In this document: one piece after another, positions 12,829 through 24,805 of the stretch
Layout of the letters: each line of letters opens with the position of its first letter
Numbering within the stretch: position 1 is the first letter of the stretch
DNA from: Xiphias gladius
Lineage: Eukaryota; Chordata; Actinopteri; Istiophoriformes; Xiphiidae
Reading direction: 5' to 3'
DNA: 64,000 nt
NCBI RefSeq assembly: GCF_016859285.1
Contig: NC_053416.1
Coordinates: forward strand, 1,369,001 to 1,433,000
The notes under the pieces: model-generated
Told to the model about the DNA's origin: nothing
Databases searched by the model: none
Seen by the model: only the letters and a program-made list of their open reading frames with translations
Translations under genes and position numbers: made by a program

Positions 12829-13080
12829 TCAGTACTCCTCCTTGATGTTTAAAGGCAGGGATGAGGGGGGCCCCAGCCCGTTGCTGCCGCTGCTGCTCGT
12901 CACCATGGTGACGCTGCTTCCGCCGTTTCCGTGGAGGCCCCCTCCTCCTCCTCCTCCCCCTCCGCTGCCGTTGCTGCCGGTGGGAGGGGTGGGCGTGGTC
13001 GTGGAGGAGGCCGGCTGCTGGAGCTTCTTCTTGTTGATCTTGCGTTCCTTTGCCCGGCGGTTCTGGAACCAGATCTTCAC
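12829..13080 (-). CDS. cdx1: Caudal-type homeobox protein CDX1, coding exon 3
   Basis: The exon begins after a TCCTGCTCCAG acceptor and encodes [19 protein letters not shown], the recognition helix of the caudal-class homeodomain. Homeodomain positions W48, F49 and N51 are present, with Asn at protein residue about 229. A Ser/Thr/Pro-rich stretch, a run of about 9 Gly and a second Ser/Gly-rich stretch follow. The protein ends NIKEEY and TGA. The exon supplies 83 residues of a 305-residue protein. The C-terminal tail is low-complexity, as in other CDX proteins. The splice phase into this exon is 0, immediately after SERQ, the usual caudal-family intron position in the homeodomain. CDX1 is a DNA-binding transcription factor of the posterior axis and gut epithelium. 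Confidence 0.95.
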   Translation of the reverse strand: MKIWFQNRRAKERKINKKKLQQPASSTTTPTPPTGSNGSGGGGGGGGGLHGNGGSSVTMVTSSSGSNGLGPPSSLPLNIKEEY

Positions 13081-13479
13081 CTGGAGCAGGACAAAACGTG
13101 GGAATCGTATGAGTATTGACATCATGTTTCTAGACTAACCAGATTTCTATTAATTCAAAATCATTTGAATACCAACATCGTGCATCTACAGTAACCAGAT
13201 ACCTGCAGGATTCAGGAAAACGCGTCTTTTACCAGAACCGCATTTGTGTTTCTGCACGTTTACTAAATCAGTCCTGGCTCCTAGAGGTTAGTTATCACTA
13301 AATTATCCATCACAGTTACGCTGTAGTGGAAATCTAATCCCAGGCTGGATTAATGTTCATTTATTATTACATTTGTTAATGGCAATGGATTCATTAGACG
13401 GTGGTCGGGGTGGATGGTGGCATACTAAGTCCAGGACTGTTGAAGACCAGAATTCGCATCCAGAGACCTGTCTGCTGTT

Positions 13480-13793
13480 CAGGTTCGGGAAAGATGGTGG
13501 ATTTGCTTCAATGTAAATAAACAGGGTTCTGTCTGAAGTCGGTGTGAACGTTTTCTGTATTAAACCAGACCAGGGTCTTTCCTGAACCTGAACCAGGTGC
13601 TGGGAGAGTCTGAACAGAACCATAAACCAGTTTAACTATGCTGGACTCACAACAGGTTGATGTTGTGCTGCAGGATCAGATGTTTTGGAGGAAAACAAAC
13701 ACGTCGTCTGTGAACATTTGACTGATACATTCAGTATCGACAGACTTGTGATTTGCCAAGTGTGTAAATTAAGAACATTTCCTCTTTATGTTG
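13480..13793. repeat. Dispersed repeat, copy 1 (inside cdx1 intron 2)
   Basis: About 310 bp from AGGTTCGGGA to TTCCTCTTTATGTTG closely match 26495-26792 in the same orientation. Shared blocks include GTGTAAATAAACAGG-like, TATTAAACCAGACCAGG, CCTGAACCAGGTGCTG and GAAAACAAACACGTCGTCTG. It appears noncoding. The two copies bracket cdx1 exons 1 and 2. Confidence 0.85.
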
Positions 13794-14036
13794 AAATGGA
13801 ACCGGTCGCATTCAAGCTTCCTCCCATGACGTCTAGGAGACAGGGTTGACTACATATACGTACTGTGTATTTTTCAATTTCAAGATCTTGTTAATTTAAA
13901 GCTGGTTGGAGGAGCTGGAGCAGATTCAATGTAAAAACAGAGCCACGCTACTGGATCTGTGAGGAAGCACCCAGCTTAAAATCAATAACCCTGATCATCA
14001 ACAAGGTTTTCTTTAAGCGTTTGCGTGTTGTGGTAC

Positions 14037-14185
14037 CTGTCTCTCTGACAGGCTGAGCGCCGTGGCGAGCTCGGCCTTCCTCCTGATGGTGATGTATTTG
14101 CTGTAGTGAAACTCCTTCTCCAGCTCCAGCCGCTGGTGGTCGGTGTAGACCACCCGGTACTTGTCTTTGGTCCGCGTCTTTCCGT
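14037..14185 (-). CDS. cdx1: CDX1, coding exon 2 (most of the homeodomain)
   Basis: The exon starts after a TGTGTTTTACAG acceptor and ends CAG before a GTACC donor. Joined to exon 1 in phase 1 it reads [20 protein letters not shown], then [20 protein letters not shown] and [10 protein letters not shown]. This is the caudal-class homeodomain arm and helices 1 to 2, about residues 173-222. [20 protein letters not shown] is unchanged from other CDX proteins. FHYSKYI and LATALSL differ from the usual FHYSRYI and LAATLGL, so this paralogue is somewhat diverged. The length (149 nt) and phases keep the frame into exon 3. Confidence 0.96.
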
Positions 14186-14433
14186 CTGTAAAACACAGAA
14201 ACATTAGCAGGTTAACGAAATACAGTTACACCTAAAGCTGAAATCTGCATGACTGAAATGTTCACTGTAAAATTAAAGGGGCGTTCCACTGATTTTACAC
14301 ACGAAGATCTATTTACTCCTCGAAGGTAAGTTGTGACAGTTGAATCACTATGGAGTCCGAGAAAATAACCCTAATAATGTCACAGTGATCGTTTCTTTGT
14401 CTTCTTGCCAGTTGACAATCAACAAAACAGCAG

Positions 14434-14489
<56 letters not shown>

Positions 14490-17400
14490 AGCTGAACTCA
14501 CCATATAGTTGTTCTTATTTAATATCTTAGTTTTGTTTCATACTGAACCAGTATGAGATTGTGCCCATAAACACTACATGTTAACCAGCAGTCATTCCCA
14601 AGCTGCAGCACAACTAATGAATAGATGTTTTCATAAACCGCAACATCCACATAAATCTGCTGTGTGTTCGGCCATATTGGCATTAAAATGAACGATCACA
14701 GTGAAACTCAGGGGCGACTAAAGGTTGTCGTCTCGCCTTTACCGCCAGACTGACCTCGCAGCCTAATGGTTAGGGTGCGTTTCCCGACTTCATCTGTGGC
14801 GCTGCTATCAAATGAAGGAAAAAATGCCCAAAACAACCCCAACAAACTTTACTGTACAACAGCCACTGAGCATCGCTGGGCTGACTGAAAGGAGATCTTT
14901 CTCCGCGCACACTGAAACACTAAGCCGGTTGTTTTCAGATCTACACACGCGGGAGGCCGTTTTGGGTTGGGGTTGTGGGGAGACCACTTCACTTTGGACC
15001 TAGGCCTGAAACAGGGAGAGGAGGATGCGTCCACAGATTTAAGCGTCTTAACGCGGGCGCACTCTTACAGACGTTACAAGCGGGAGGTGTATTGTGTGTT
15101 TGACGGACAAGGCGGGGAAGGTCTAATCAAGAGGCACTGTCCAGTTGTCTTACAGGAAATGTAGGAGCCAGCGTTTTAGGATCTTATTGATCTTTCCTCT
15201 GTCCATCACAATTCCCCAAACTTTATGGATGTGAGAAAAAACAGTGGAGTAAACTCTTTATTTTTCTACCATGTTTTTACGAAGTAGTTTGACATTTAAG
15301 GAAATATGTTTAATCCCTGTCTTGCTGAGATTATGTTAGATGAGAACATTAATACCTATAGACAATATATATATGAAATATAAGAACTCTTGACTGACCT
15401 GCCAAGTCACAGTTGCTAAACAACTCTAATTGAACTATTGCTGTCAATATACCTTTTAGTAATTTTACTCATGTCCTTTCACACTGGTTTGTTTTTTTTT
15501 TTAGCATTTTTGTTTTTAGTTTTCGTGTACTGCAACTCACAGATGCGGTCAGCACCTTGCTCAGGGGCACTTCAGCAGGGAATAGAGCTGACGGGGGATC
15601 CAGTGCGATCGCTCCTGGTCATCAATCATTCAGTTAGTTAACTTTATGTCTTCACTTGCTGACACCTCCGTGTTTAATGATCTCACTTCAACCGCACAAA
15701 ATCACACCAACTGTTAGTGTGTAAAAAATTCGAATGAAGCGTATGGAGCTGTAGTATTTTATATTATGTGTTATAAACTGCTCACATAAACTGCTGTCGG
15801 TGCCCGTTCAGACCGACGGAGCTCTGTGTTCTCACCATGGCTCCTGTATTCAAATAGACAAACTGCCTCGGCTGGATTTGCATAAACTGAGCCCTCTCTG
15901 CCTTTATAGATCCATGGCTTCAGTGTTCACGCATCACTGTTAAAAATCTACATCGTCATTGGGTCCGGCTGCTGAAACTGAATGAATGAGCTGCTCAAAT
16001 GTCCATCGAAGCACTAAACTTTTTTTAACACACAGGAGCAAAGGCTGTCTTTAAAACTCACCGAGCTTTGTTTGAAACTCCAGCCAGAAAATTTGGATAA
16101 ATATGTCTAATATCACGCACAAGACATTTGGAATAGTTCCATTTGATAAAGAAGGAAATTCACACAAAATGGTAGATCGGAATCGTAGATGCGATACTGT
16201 TGTACAGCGTGGAGAAATGTTTTATGATGAATGTTTTAGGAGATAATTCGGACAACCCTGGTTCCTGACGTAAATTTCTCTGTTATTTTTCCCGTGGAAA
16301 AAGTTACGTGGCTCATAGTTGGAGCTCTTGTTCGGTTTTGGATTGGCATGGAACCGTCCCGGTTCTTTGTTAACAAGCTGTTCTCATTTACGTGTTTTTC
16401 TGTTTCTGTTGTCAGACAACGGAACAAGTATGGAACAGTGACTGAAACGCGGCCCATTGAGACGACATGTTAACCAGCAGTCACTTCCACGCTGCTGCAC
16501 TGCTGCTAAAATCCTGGTTTTATAACCACGACGTCGTCTGAGAGAGTCACCAGACACTTAAGTTAAAGACAACGGCCGTTCTGAGATTTCAGGTAAATTT
16601 ACCTGTAAAATGATCAGACAGAGAGAAAGTTAGAAGCTCGTTCACGTCTCTGTCAGCTGCAGTGGCGTTAATTGAATGACATGCATACAGAGGTGTGCCT
16701 GCGGAGGGAAAGGCCGACCTCGCATTCACCGGATTAATGGCGACTGTCTTCTAAAGAAAGTAGCTAAGGTTTGTCCAAAAAGTCGTTAGAGTTGTCGCTA
16801 GGTGCTTTTATGAAGAAAAGACGCTAAAGGGCTCTGAAAGGTCGGTAAATCTAGCAGCAAAGGCACTACCATGGCAACACTGCCTGTAAACGCCCCCCCC
16901 CCGATGACGCAATAGAAAGTGTTTGTGCCATTTTTGAAAGAGCAACGACCAACGGTGTAATGTCAGCACTCAGTCATGTGGCATTCGCCTGACCAGTGGT
17001 GTAACCGACATTCGCGTCTATAGGGCGGGCCCCGATGTTGAGGTCCAACCAGGGAGTTGAAAGTTAATGCTTGTGGGCATAAAATTATCAGTGGAGAACT
17101 TAGCTACGTCTCCCAATCGCCGAGCCTAAAATTCTTTTTACTTGAGCTGTTAATGGCGAGCGAGAGCAAAAGATTACGGTGTTCAGTAAACTGAAAACAC
17201 AGCGCTGTTGTCAACAACTGTAATGACAAAGACTGGTTTCCTCTCCATAGCAACGGCACCAAGGGTCATGGGTAATATGACGCTCTTTTATAATCTAAAC
17301 TACCGAACATTACGGTATATACAAGTAGAGCTTAAATGATAAGTCGAGTAATCGATTAAGTATAAGTATGTTGCTCTTTTTTCGTGCAAAAAACCAAAAT

Positions 17401-18386
17401 TAAATAACATTGAGTACTTTTACTTTTAATACATTAGTAATACATTTAATACTTCAGTAAAGCATCTGAATACTTCATCCACCACAGCCCTACTACAACT
17501 GTGTCGTACATACCTTTAGCGCCTCATTCACTCAAACAACACTGCCAACATAAATAAAACAATATCCGGGCGATAATGTTTGTCACAACGGCGTAATCGA
17601 GAAAAACAAATTAGTAGTATATGAATTTTAATTCCTAGGGGGCAGGGTTGAGATATTGGCCTGCCACGTGAGAACTAAAGTGGAAGGAAAAAAAAAACAA
17701 AAACAAAACAGAAAATAAAACATTGCCAAACACAAACTAACACCTGAGGAAACTAATGAAAGAAGAGATATATATTTTTATTTAAAAACTTCCGCAGATC
17801 CAGTTGTGATGGCAGAAATATGCACAAACACTCAACAATCCATTTGTCTATGAGTGCAGACATTTGGGGAGGTACATTTTAAACACACAGATGGTTGTGT
17901 TAAAGTTAATTAAAAGGCTGTCAGCTCTCTTTAACACGGTCTGATTCAATATTAACACTAAACACACAACGGTTAAATAAGTGATGTCTCTCTCACACAC
18001 ACACACCGTCTGTCTGTCCCATAATCGGTCACCGGGGCAAATTAAAACTCAAACATTTTAGTTTCGGGGGAACATCTGTCTGAACTGTAGAGTTTCTGCT
18101 CCATTTGTCGGAGGGTAAAAGCCAACAGTTTGATTCTCCATCGACAGATGAAGAGCTGAGAGAGACCAGACGCTAATGAAGGAGCGTAAATCAAAAAGCT
18201 CTTCACTCTGTCCCCGGAGAGAGAGAGAGAGGTTTACCCACCACTGCTTTCTGGTTTTAATACACGCATACTGAAGTACAGCTGTGTTTCAGTCACCGCT
18301 ACTAGTTCAGTGGCCTTTTGGGGCCACGACAACCTAAAGAAATAATTTATGTCTGCATTTGCAAACTTTGGACAGAGCCAAGTTAA

Positions 18387-18425
<39 letters not shown>

Positions 18426-19544
18426 ACATAAACAGTGGCCTGTCAGGGGCAGATTTATTGGAATAAAACCCAACTTTTCATGGGTGGAAACTGCCCAGAT
18501 TAGAAAAACCAGCTAAAAACATTTTTTTTTTTACCCACCCCATTAAATGAAAACTAGCCCAACCTGATAACACTGCTGTTTTCTGGCTGCACGGCTGATG
18601 GATTTTAAGGCCGATTTTGTTACTGAACCCTTCATTAATTACCTCTGGCCTCGCCCATCGTCTGGTTTTATTAGAGAGTGAATGCTGCTGCCTGTTTCAT
18701 AATATCCCAGGGTGAACACGCACAGAATGACAGGACGGTTAGTTGCTGAATGCGGTGCGTTTTGCCGGATTAATTCATCCACACGGTTGACACGGGGGAA
18801 CACTGAAAATGAGCTTGTCTGATTATTACTGTTGTTGTGCAGGGGTTATTTTAATCCCTTTTTCTCTGCATTGCATGGGGAAAATCATTTTTACAAACTG
18901 ATCTGAAATGAGAAGAAACTCCAACAACCTTAAAAACTAGTCCTATAAAGTGAAGTAATGTTTACCTGTGAGCCGGGATTTTAGAAAAACTGAGTTCAAA
19001 CAAAGTCAAAAAAGTCTGTAAAATGTTCTTTCCCACAGTTTCTATATTAATTTAACTGTTGAAAGGTTTTATTTTCTATACATTCTGTCAGTATGATTGT
19101 CTAAATGCTGTTTCAAAAGAAAAATACAAAATCCCTTAATTTTACTCCATAATTTGACCTATAACTGTCAAATTAAATTATTCATATACTCTAAAACATA
19201 TCAGAATCAGCCTTTAAAAAGCCATCGTGTTTAATTTAAGCGTATTTGCAAAGTTCTCCGCAGGTTGTTAAAAGTCTAAAACCCAAATCCTGGTTCTGGT
19301 TCCCCGTTTACAGGAGTCACTGAACAGTAATTATCAGTTTAGCAGAGCTCATAATTACAGCAGGGAAACTCAGTTCTTCATGAAGACTCTTCGCATATCT
19401 GACGGACAGATAGACAGGTAGATAGATAGATGACAGATGGATAGATATTTTTAACCCACAAGACCAACCCAGCACTCATAAAACCACCTTGAATCGACCG
19501 TTCCCAGTTCTAAAATCCATCCTATGTGATGTAAACATGGCTGG

Positions 19545-20245
19545 ATTACTTCATGGGTCCAACAGGCACAGGTCCAGGGGCCCGTGAGACCAGGGGGCCC
19601 CTGGGCCAGAGCCTCCGTATGAAGAAACATGCAGAGTTTTCTTGTTTGAAAATCACAGAGTTCAGTTAAGAGACCCAAAATGACCATGAAGACAGTGGTT
19701 CTCTTTCAGTCTGGGGGTCCTGTATCGGTGGGGGGGGCTTTTACCAGTCTATACCCAGGGGCCCATTTTGTCATAACCCGTCTATGGATGCAAACATGGA
19801 AATAGTCTGTAGCATGCTCACAGCAGAAAAGAAGCACAGTCAACCAAACTAGCCCGATTTTTGAGCGAACTGTTGATGGACGGCGTCGTCCCACATCGCA
19901 AGGCACGACTGAAGCGGAGAAGCTGCAGTAAAACACAGAGGGACTCTACCAAAATCCAGTTGGAAGACCTGAACCGATTTACTTTACATTGAGCTTGTTT
20001 GTTGTAAAGTTGTGTTTTATCAAATTGCTTTAATTGTTTCTGTTTGTCAAGTAACTGATAGACAGAAAACCCCCGGCAGGGTCGTATTATTATCATAATA
20101 CAGTTATTTTCGATATCAATACATCTGAAATCTGGGAAACTGGCAAATATTCACATTTCAGAAGCTGGTACCAGTGAATTTGAGACTTATTTGCTTAAAA
20201 AAAAAAAAAAAAAAAGTCACATTTCAGCTCTAGAGTCCTGGTCGG
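19545..20245. repeat. Composite interspersed repeat in cdx1 intron 1
   Basis: The left part has GCTGGATTACTTCATGGGTC and GGGGGCCCCTGGGCC, followed by a TTGTTGTAAAGTTGTGTTTT segment shared with the copy at 10040-10310. From about 20095 it passes into ACAGTTATTTTCGATATCAA and GCAAATATTCACATTTCAGA, the inner part of the ATTAGTCGATTAATCG-type repeat, ending in an A-run near 20200. It looks like one repeat inserted beside another. Confidence 0.5.
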
Positions 20246-20871
20246 TCTCTGGGGAAATATCGGGGTATCTGTGGGGCGTGAAAAGTCTTAAAAACACCGA
20301 ATCCAGTTCCCCTCAGGAAAGGTCTTACAAACTACCTTGAAGTCTTAACTTTCATTTTACAGGAGTCTTGGATATGTTTTCTCGCATGCTGTAACCAATA
20401 ACGTCGTAACTCTTCCTGCATGTGACCGCGAGCTGTTATACGTCCGTAAACGAACAGCGAGACTAGTGCGACAGCGGACGGTGCTGTGGGAGGCCGTTCA
20501 GTCTCTTCTCTGCGGGGCTGTTAAATCACGTTATAATTATTGTCGGTAGCCACAGTAGCTAAAAAGCTCATGGACTTGTGGGCAACGTCGGTCTCAGCAA
20601 AAACTCCAATTCATTTTTTGATTTGTTAATCCACTTCTTTCCCCTTTTCTTACGCTTCCGAGCGGCTACGGGTGGAGAGAAGTGACAAAAACGTGTAATA
20701 AATGTCGATAAAACAGGTTTTATAATACAGGGCCCGATGTATGTTATCATCAGCAGCCGATTATTCACATTCTTCCTTCTTTTGGCGGTTTGAGCGCGGA
20801 AAGGCTGTCGAGTTGTATTTTGACTGGTGCGGTATTAAAAAGCTCTGACTAAACCGTGAATAGTGACACGG

Positions 20872-20905
20872 ACGTGCGGGGCGGGGCGGGGCGGGGCGCG
20901 GGGTC
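20872..20905. promoter_or_regulatory. GC-box array in a CpG-rich block of cdx1 intron 1
   Basis: Several consecutive GGGGCGGGGC words, matching the Sp1/KLF GC-box core, lie at the left edge of a CpG-rich block running to about 21330. The block is about 1.5-2 kb downstream of coding exon 1. It could be an internal promoter or enhancer, or simply a drifted GC-rich tract. Confidence 0.4.
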
Positions 20906-21417
20906 AGCGAGGGGCCCCGGGGCCCCTCTCAGGGGGCGAATCCGGCCGTGGTCACGAGGCCCCGCATGTCTGCGCCTTGTCGTGTAAATTCCGGGCGAAG
21001 CTCGAGAACTCGAGAGTCGAGAGAAACACTCCGAGGTCACACTTCTCACTTCAAAGTGGGAACCGACTTGTAAACTCCTGTCTCCTCCGCCCCGAGACAA
21101 GCGGAGGACAAAGGCGAGCTCGGCCGCCCGGAGTCACGTCCAGCCGGGGGCGAGGGGGCGCATTTACATCTCAACGGCTTCAAACCGCCTCCGCCGCGGC
21201 TTCGCGCGTTTGATCCGGCGACGGGACGCGGTGGGAACGTTTCCCCCCGGGAGGCGGAGAAAAGACAGGATCGGTCGTGACAGCGGCGAATGTCGGCACA
21301 TGCCAACCGGTCGTGGCAGCGAAGATATCGATAATGAGTGGATGAGTCCAAAAGAGCCGGAATTCAGACGTTTTCATCGAGGTGCTTTAAAATCAGGACA
21401 GATGTGATAATGATCAT

Positions 21418-21552
21418 GATGATAATAATAAAAATAATAATGATGATAATAATAAAAATAATAATGATGATAATAATAAAAATAATAATGATGATAATAA
21501 TAAAAATAATAATGATGATAATAATAAAAATAATAATGATGATAATAATAAT
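21418..21552. repeat. 24-bp tandem repeat, about 5.6 copies
   Basis: The unit is GATGATAATAATAAAAATAATAAT (quoted in two parts: GATGATAATAAT and AAAAATAATAAT). It repeats almost perfectly, which gives an artificial 8-residue periodic open frame. Confidence 0.95.
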
Positions 21553-21768
21553 AGTAATAATAACACGCAGATCCAGCATTCGGTTAAAAAAATGGAAGAA
21601 AACTCGATAAATATTCATTAAAAAGGCAACAATATGAAATAAAGAAGTAGTGAGAAAGGGGGACAGCGAGGACTGGATTTAAGGTTTGTGGTGTTGAGAC
21701 GATCTGAAAATCAAGTTTAAGTCTTCAAGGCGACAGTAGAGCCAGAAAATATCCACTCATATGGACCC

Positions 21769-21769
<1 letters not shown>

Positions 21770-21821
<52 letters not shown>
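21770..21821. repeat. (CA)n microsatellite
   Basis: Pure CA array of about 52 bp, followed by an (AAAAAC)n-like A-rich tract to about 21855. Confidence 0.97.
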
Positions 21822-21823
<2 letters not shown>

Positions 21824-22811
21824 CAAAAAACAAAAACAAAAACAAAAACAAAAAATATCTCCATAAATATTCATTAAAAAGACAAAAGGGAAAAGTGTTA
21901 CCGAGGAAACTGAATTTAAGGCTCAGAAAATTCACATTTAGGCCTCGAGAGCGGCCCAGACCTGCGTCTGTCAGTCTATCATCATCTGTTATTAGTCTTA
22001 TTATTATTATTAGTCTTATTATGATGTTGTCGTTGGACACAGAGAGAAAGTTTTACATTGGATGTCAACATAAAGGGCTTCTTTCAGCTTATTATCTTTT
22101 TTTTTTTTTTTTACGATTTCTTCCCTTAATTCTCTTTAAATCGCAGGTAGAAAATATTCCCGTCTCCCCGGTAGAAGTGTGAAGTTTTCTCAGTAAAGAT
22201 CAGCCCCGAATCAGCCCGGTTTAAGGCCCCGAGCCGTGTTTCCCCGGACGCTCGACCTCCGGTCTCGGCTGGAAGAGTCGCGCATTTGGTTCCATTTCAT
22301 CTGGTTTCATCAGTTTTCATCTGGTTGTTTTCGTCTGGTTTCATCTGTTTCCAGGACCATCGACAGGCGCAGACCGTGAACGCGCGCTGCGTCTCGCTCA
22401 CGTCGTCGGTTAAAATGAACCCGCCGCCCGGCTCCCGTCAGGCGACCGGCCTTATCTGCGCTCCGAGGCCAAATCTACAGACATTTGAGTATCGCGCTGA
22501 AATGCTAAGCAGGCGGCCGGGGGTCAGCTTGGGTCGACCGTCGACCCACCGAAAGCCGCGGCCACGGCGGGAAATTCACGCGAAGCCGCAGGAGGAGAAG
22601 GAGACGGAGGAGACGCCGAACGGGCCCGCGGAGGCCGCAGCATGATGGGAACAGTTAATGGAAAGAGAAAGGAATATTACACCAGTATCGCCAAGATGAG
22701 GAGGAAACGGGCCCGTGACCAATCGGGCAGCATTTAAAAATACCATGTGAATATTCTCAGCCTCGTTCCTGCGGGAGGAAAACACGGTGACAAGCGTCGC
22801 CCGGGTCTTAC

Positions 22812-23328
22812 TTGGGTTGGAGGGCGGCGCGGAGGTGCGTCGTATCCAGTCGTACGGGTTCCTCCTCTGCGGGGAGCCGGGGGACAGCTGCCCCGCCGAC
22901 GCGTTCAGGGACGCGGGCAGCTGCCCGGGGAACTCCGGGGGGCTGAACCCCAGGCTGGGACCCACGACGCCGGGCATGGTGGACGTCGCGGGAGGCCCCC
23001 CGGCCGCGGCGGCCGCGGCTGCCGCGGCGGCGGCGGCGGCGGCGGCCGTGTGGCTGTAGTGGTGGGACGACCAGTCGTCCCGCGTGGGCGGAGGAGGAGG
23101 AGGCGGGTACGCCGGGCTCCAGCCGCCGCCGCCCGGCCCGGCCTGCTGGGCCGGGTGCGGGTCGTTGTTGATGCCGTGGTGGTGGTGGTAGCCGAAGTCC
23201 GAGTACTGCGGCGGGGCGGGGACCGGGAAGTTCTGCGGGCTGAGGCTGAGGCCCGGGTGGCGGGACACCGGGTTCTGGTGGGGGTACATGCCGGGGTCCT
23301 TGTCCAGCTGCAGGTAACTCACGTACAT
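22812..23328 (-). CDS. cdx1: CDX1, coding exon 1
   Basis: The start codon is at 23326-23328. The protein begins [16 protein letters not shown], the conserved CDX N-terminus, so the in-frame codons upstream are not needed. It continues with [20 protein letters not shown], a poly-Pro run at about residues 74-81 and a poly-Ala run of about 16 at 95-110. [19 protein letters not shown] follows, including the PYDWIRR hexapeptide-type motif (residues 158-164) that in this class contacts PBX cofactors. The exon encodes 172 residues plus one base and ends in phase 1 at a GTAAG donor. PYDWIRR and MYVSYL favour CDX1 over CDX2 or CDX4. Which teleost cdx1 paralogue it is cannot be settled here. CDX1 regulates posterior Hox genes and intestinal differentiation in the nucleus. 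Confidence 0.95.
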
Positions 23329-23827
23329 CTTTCCAGGTGAGGGGACTCCCTCAGCATACTGCGGATCCAGCCTGCCTCGCTCTCTCCTCTCGTCTCTCAC
23401 CTGGTCAACAGGTAAAGCGAGCTTCTGGGAGTATGCTCTCTCTCTCTCTCTCTCTCTACCTGTCCACACCTCCACCTGTCCTCTCTCTCTCTCTATGGTT
23501 TCTCCATCAGCTGCCCGTTAAAAACTGCTGCGGTCACATGGGCACTTTTATTGCTCTTATCTCCCCCCCTCCCCTCCCCCCTCCGTCTCTCCCGCACCGC
23601 CTGCCTCGCTCTCCCTCTTCTTCTTCGTCACCTCGCCTCCACTTCGTCCTCATCGTCGTCAACACGATCCTCGCAACGCACACGTTTCTAAATGCGTTTT
23701 ATCCACTGAGTTAAACCCAAAGACGAATAATGCAAAAGAAAAAGAAAAGTGGAGCCCACAGGTCACGGTGCAGGTTGCCCGACCCGATCCACCCCCCCCG
23801 GTCTGCAGTCTCTTCCCATCGGCCTGG

Positions 23828-23874
23828 ATTTGCATGACAGTCCGCTGCTGCATTTCAAAGGCTGCCATCAAAGG
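23828..23874 (-). promoter_or_regulatory. Candidate TCF/LEF pair and octamer upstream of cdx1
   Basis: Two TCF/LEF-type words lie 5 bp apart: TTCAAAGG at 23854-23861 and ATCAAAGG at 23867-23874 (CCTTTGAA and CCTTTGAT on the gene strand). A perfect octamer ATTTGCAT sits next to them at 23828-23835. The group is about 500-550 bp from the cdx1 start codon. Mammalian Cdx1 is known to be a direct Wnt target through TCF/LEF sites in its proximal promoter. Function here is an inference. Confidence 0.5.
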
Positions 23875-24805
23875 AAAAGAGCCAAACGTACAAATGACGG
23901 TAAAGAGACGAGAAAAGGGGCTAACATGTCGTCAGTCAGGGGGGCGGCAGGTTCATCCGTTCATTCCGTGTCTGCTCGTCGTCACATCCGTCCTCTGTCC
24001 GGGTCCGGCCGCTCGCTGCACTCACCGGCCGCGTGTCCGCGACCCAGGCGTCAAGCGTGGATCCTCCCGGAGTCACAGCTCCTCGACTTTTCCGACACTG
24101 TCCAGTCCGCAGAGAAATGTTTCTGCACAAACGAGCTTTAAGCGATTTAAAAAAAAAAAGAAGAGAGACAAGTCACCACTGGTTTGTTTTCACCAGTCCG
24201 CGTCTGAAGGTTGGGAATCCTGGGAAACTGGAAACAGGTTCATTTTCATTTGACTCAAAAGCGACGTATCGTCTTTTTGATCCGATATCCGGATGAAATA
24301 CCTGATATTTTCTCTCTGACTCAGTTCAGGCTGAAATTCAACGCCAATCAATGCGTTTCCACGTTTTAAATCCAATCCCAGCTCTTCTCAAGCTAAAAAA
24401 AATGACACGTTTATATTGGGAATTATAGAGATGAGGTGTTTTCAATCTGCCTCTTTTATACCATATATTAGTTTAATTAGAAATAATGAATAAATAATGA
24501 AACAAAAGTTGTTATTGCTTCTTGGTCACATATTAAGTATAATGCAGGCAATGGGAAACACGTCCCCCTTAAGTGGCCTTAAAACTCCTTAAAATTTCCA
24601 CATGCTGTTTTTAATTCTAATATTAGGCAGGAATTGTTTCTGCAAAAACAAACTTTAAAAGGATGAAAAATAATCAAATTCAGAGTCGAAGCATATTTTC
24701 TCGTTTAACATCATCAGTTTGCATCTGACGGATGAGAAACGTTCATTTTGATTTATTTTCCCGAGTTAGGTTTCGTTTTAATTGATCCAGAGTTTCTACG
24801 ATTAA

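Larger units (their letters stand above)
14186..22811 (-). other. cdx1 intron 1 (8.6 kb)
   Basis: The intron is bounded by a CAA/GTAAG donor (minus strand, at 22811) and a TTTTACAG acceptor (at 14186). It contains a (TA)n tract at about 14436-14474, a mixed TA/TG tract at 18391-18425, a 24-bp tandem repeat at 21418-21552, a (CA)n array at 21770-21821, several interspersed repeats (17400-17490, 19545-20245) and a CpG-rich block at about 20860-21330. No open frame in it is convincing as a separate gene. In vertebrate Cdx genes intron 1 is known to hold regulatory sequence. Which parts matter here cannot be judged without comparison. Confidence 0.85.

Noticed and set aside
21338-21618. Open frames with IIMMIIIK periodicity
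   Set aside because: Produced by the 24-bp AT-rich tandem repeat, not a protein.
22747-23340. 197-codon plus-strand open frame
   Set aside because: It is the antisense of cdx1 exon 1. Its Arg/Gly/Val-rich composition is what GC-rich antisense gives.
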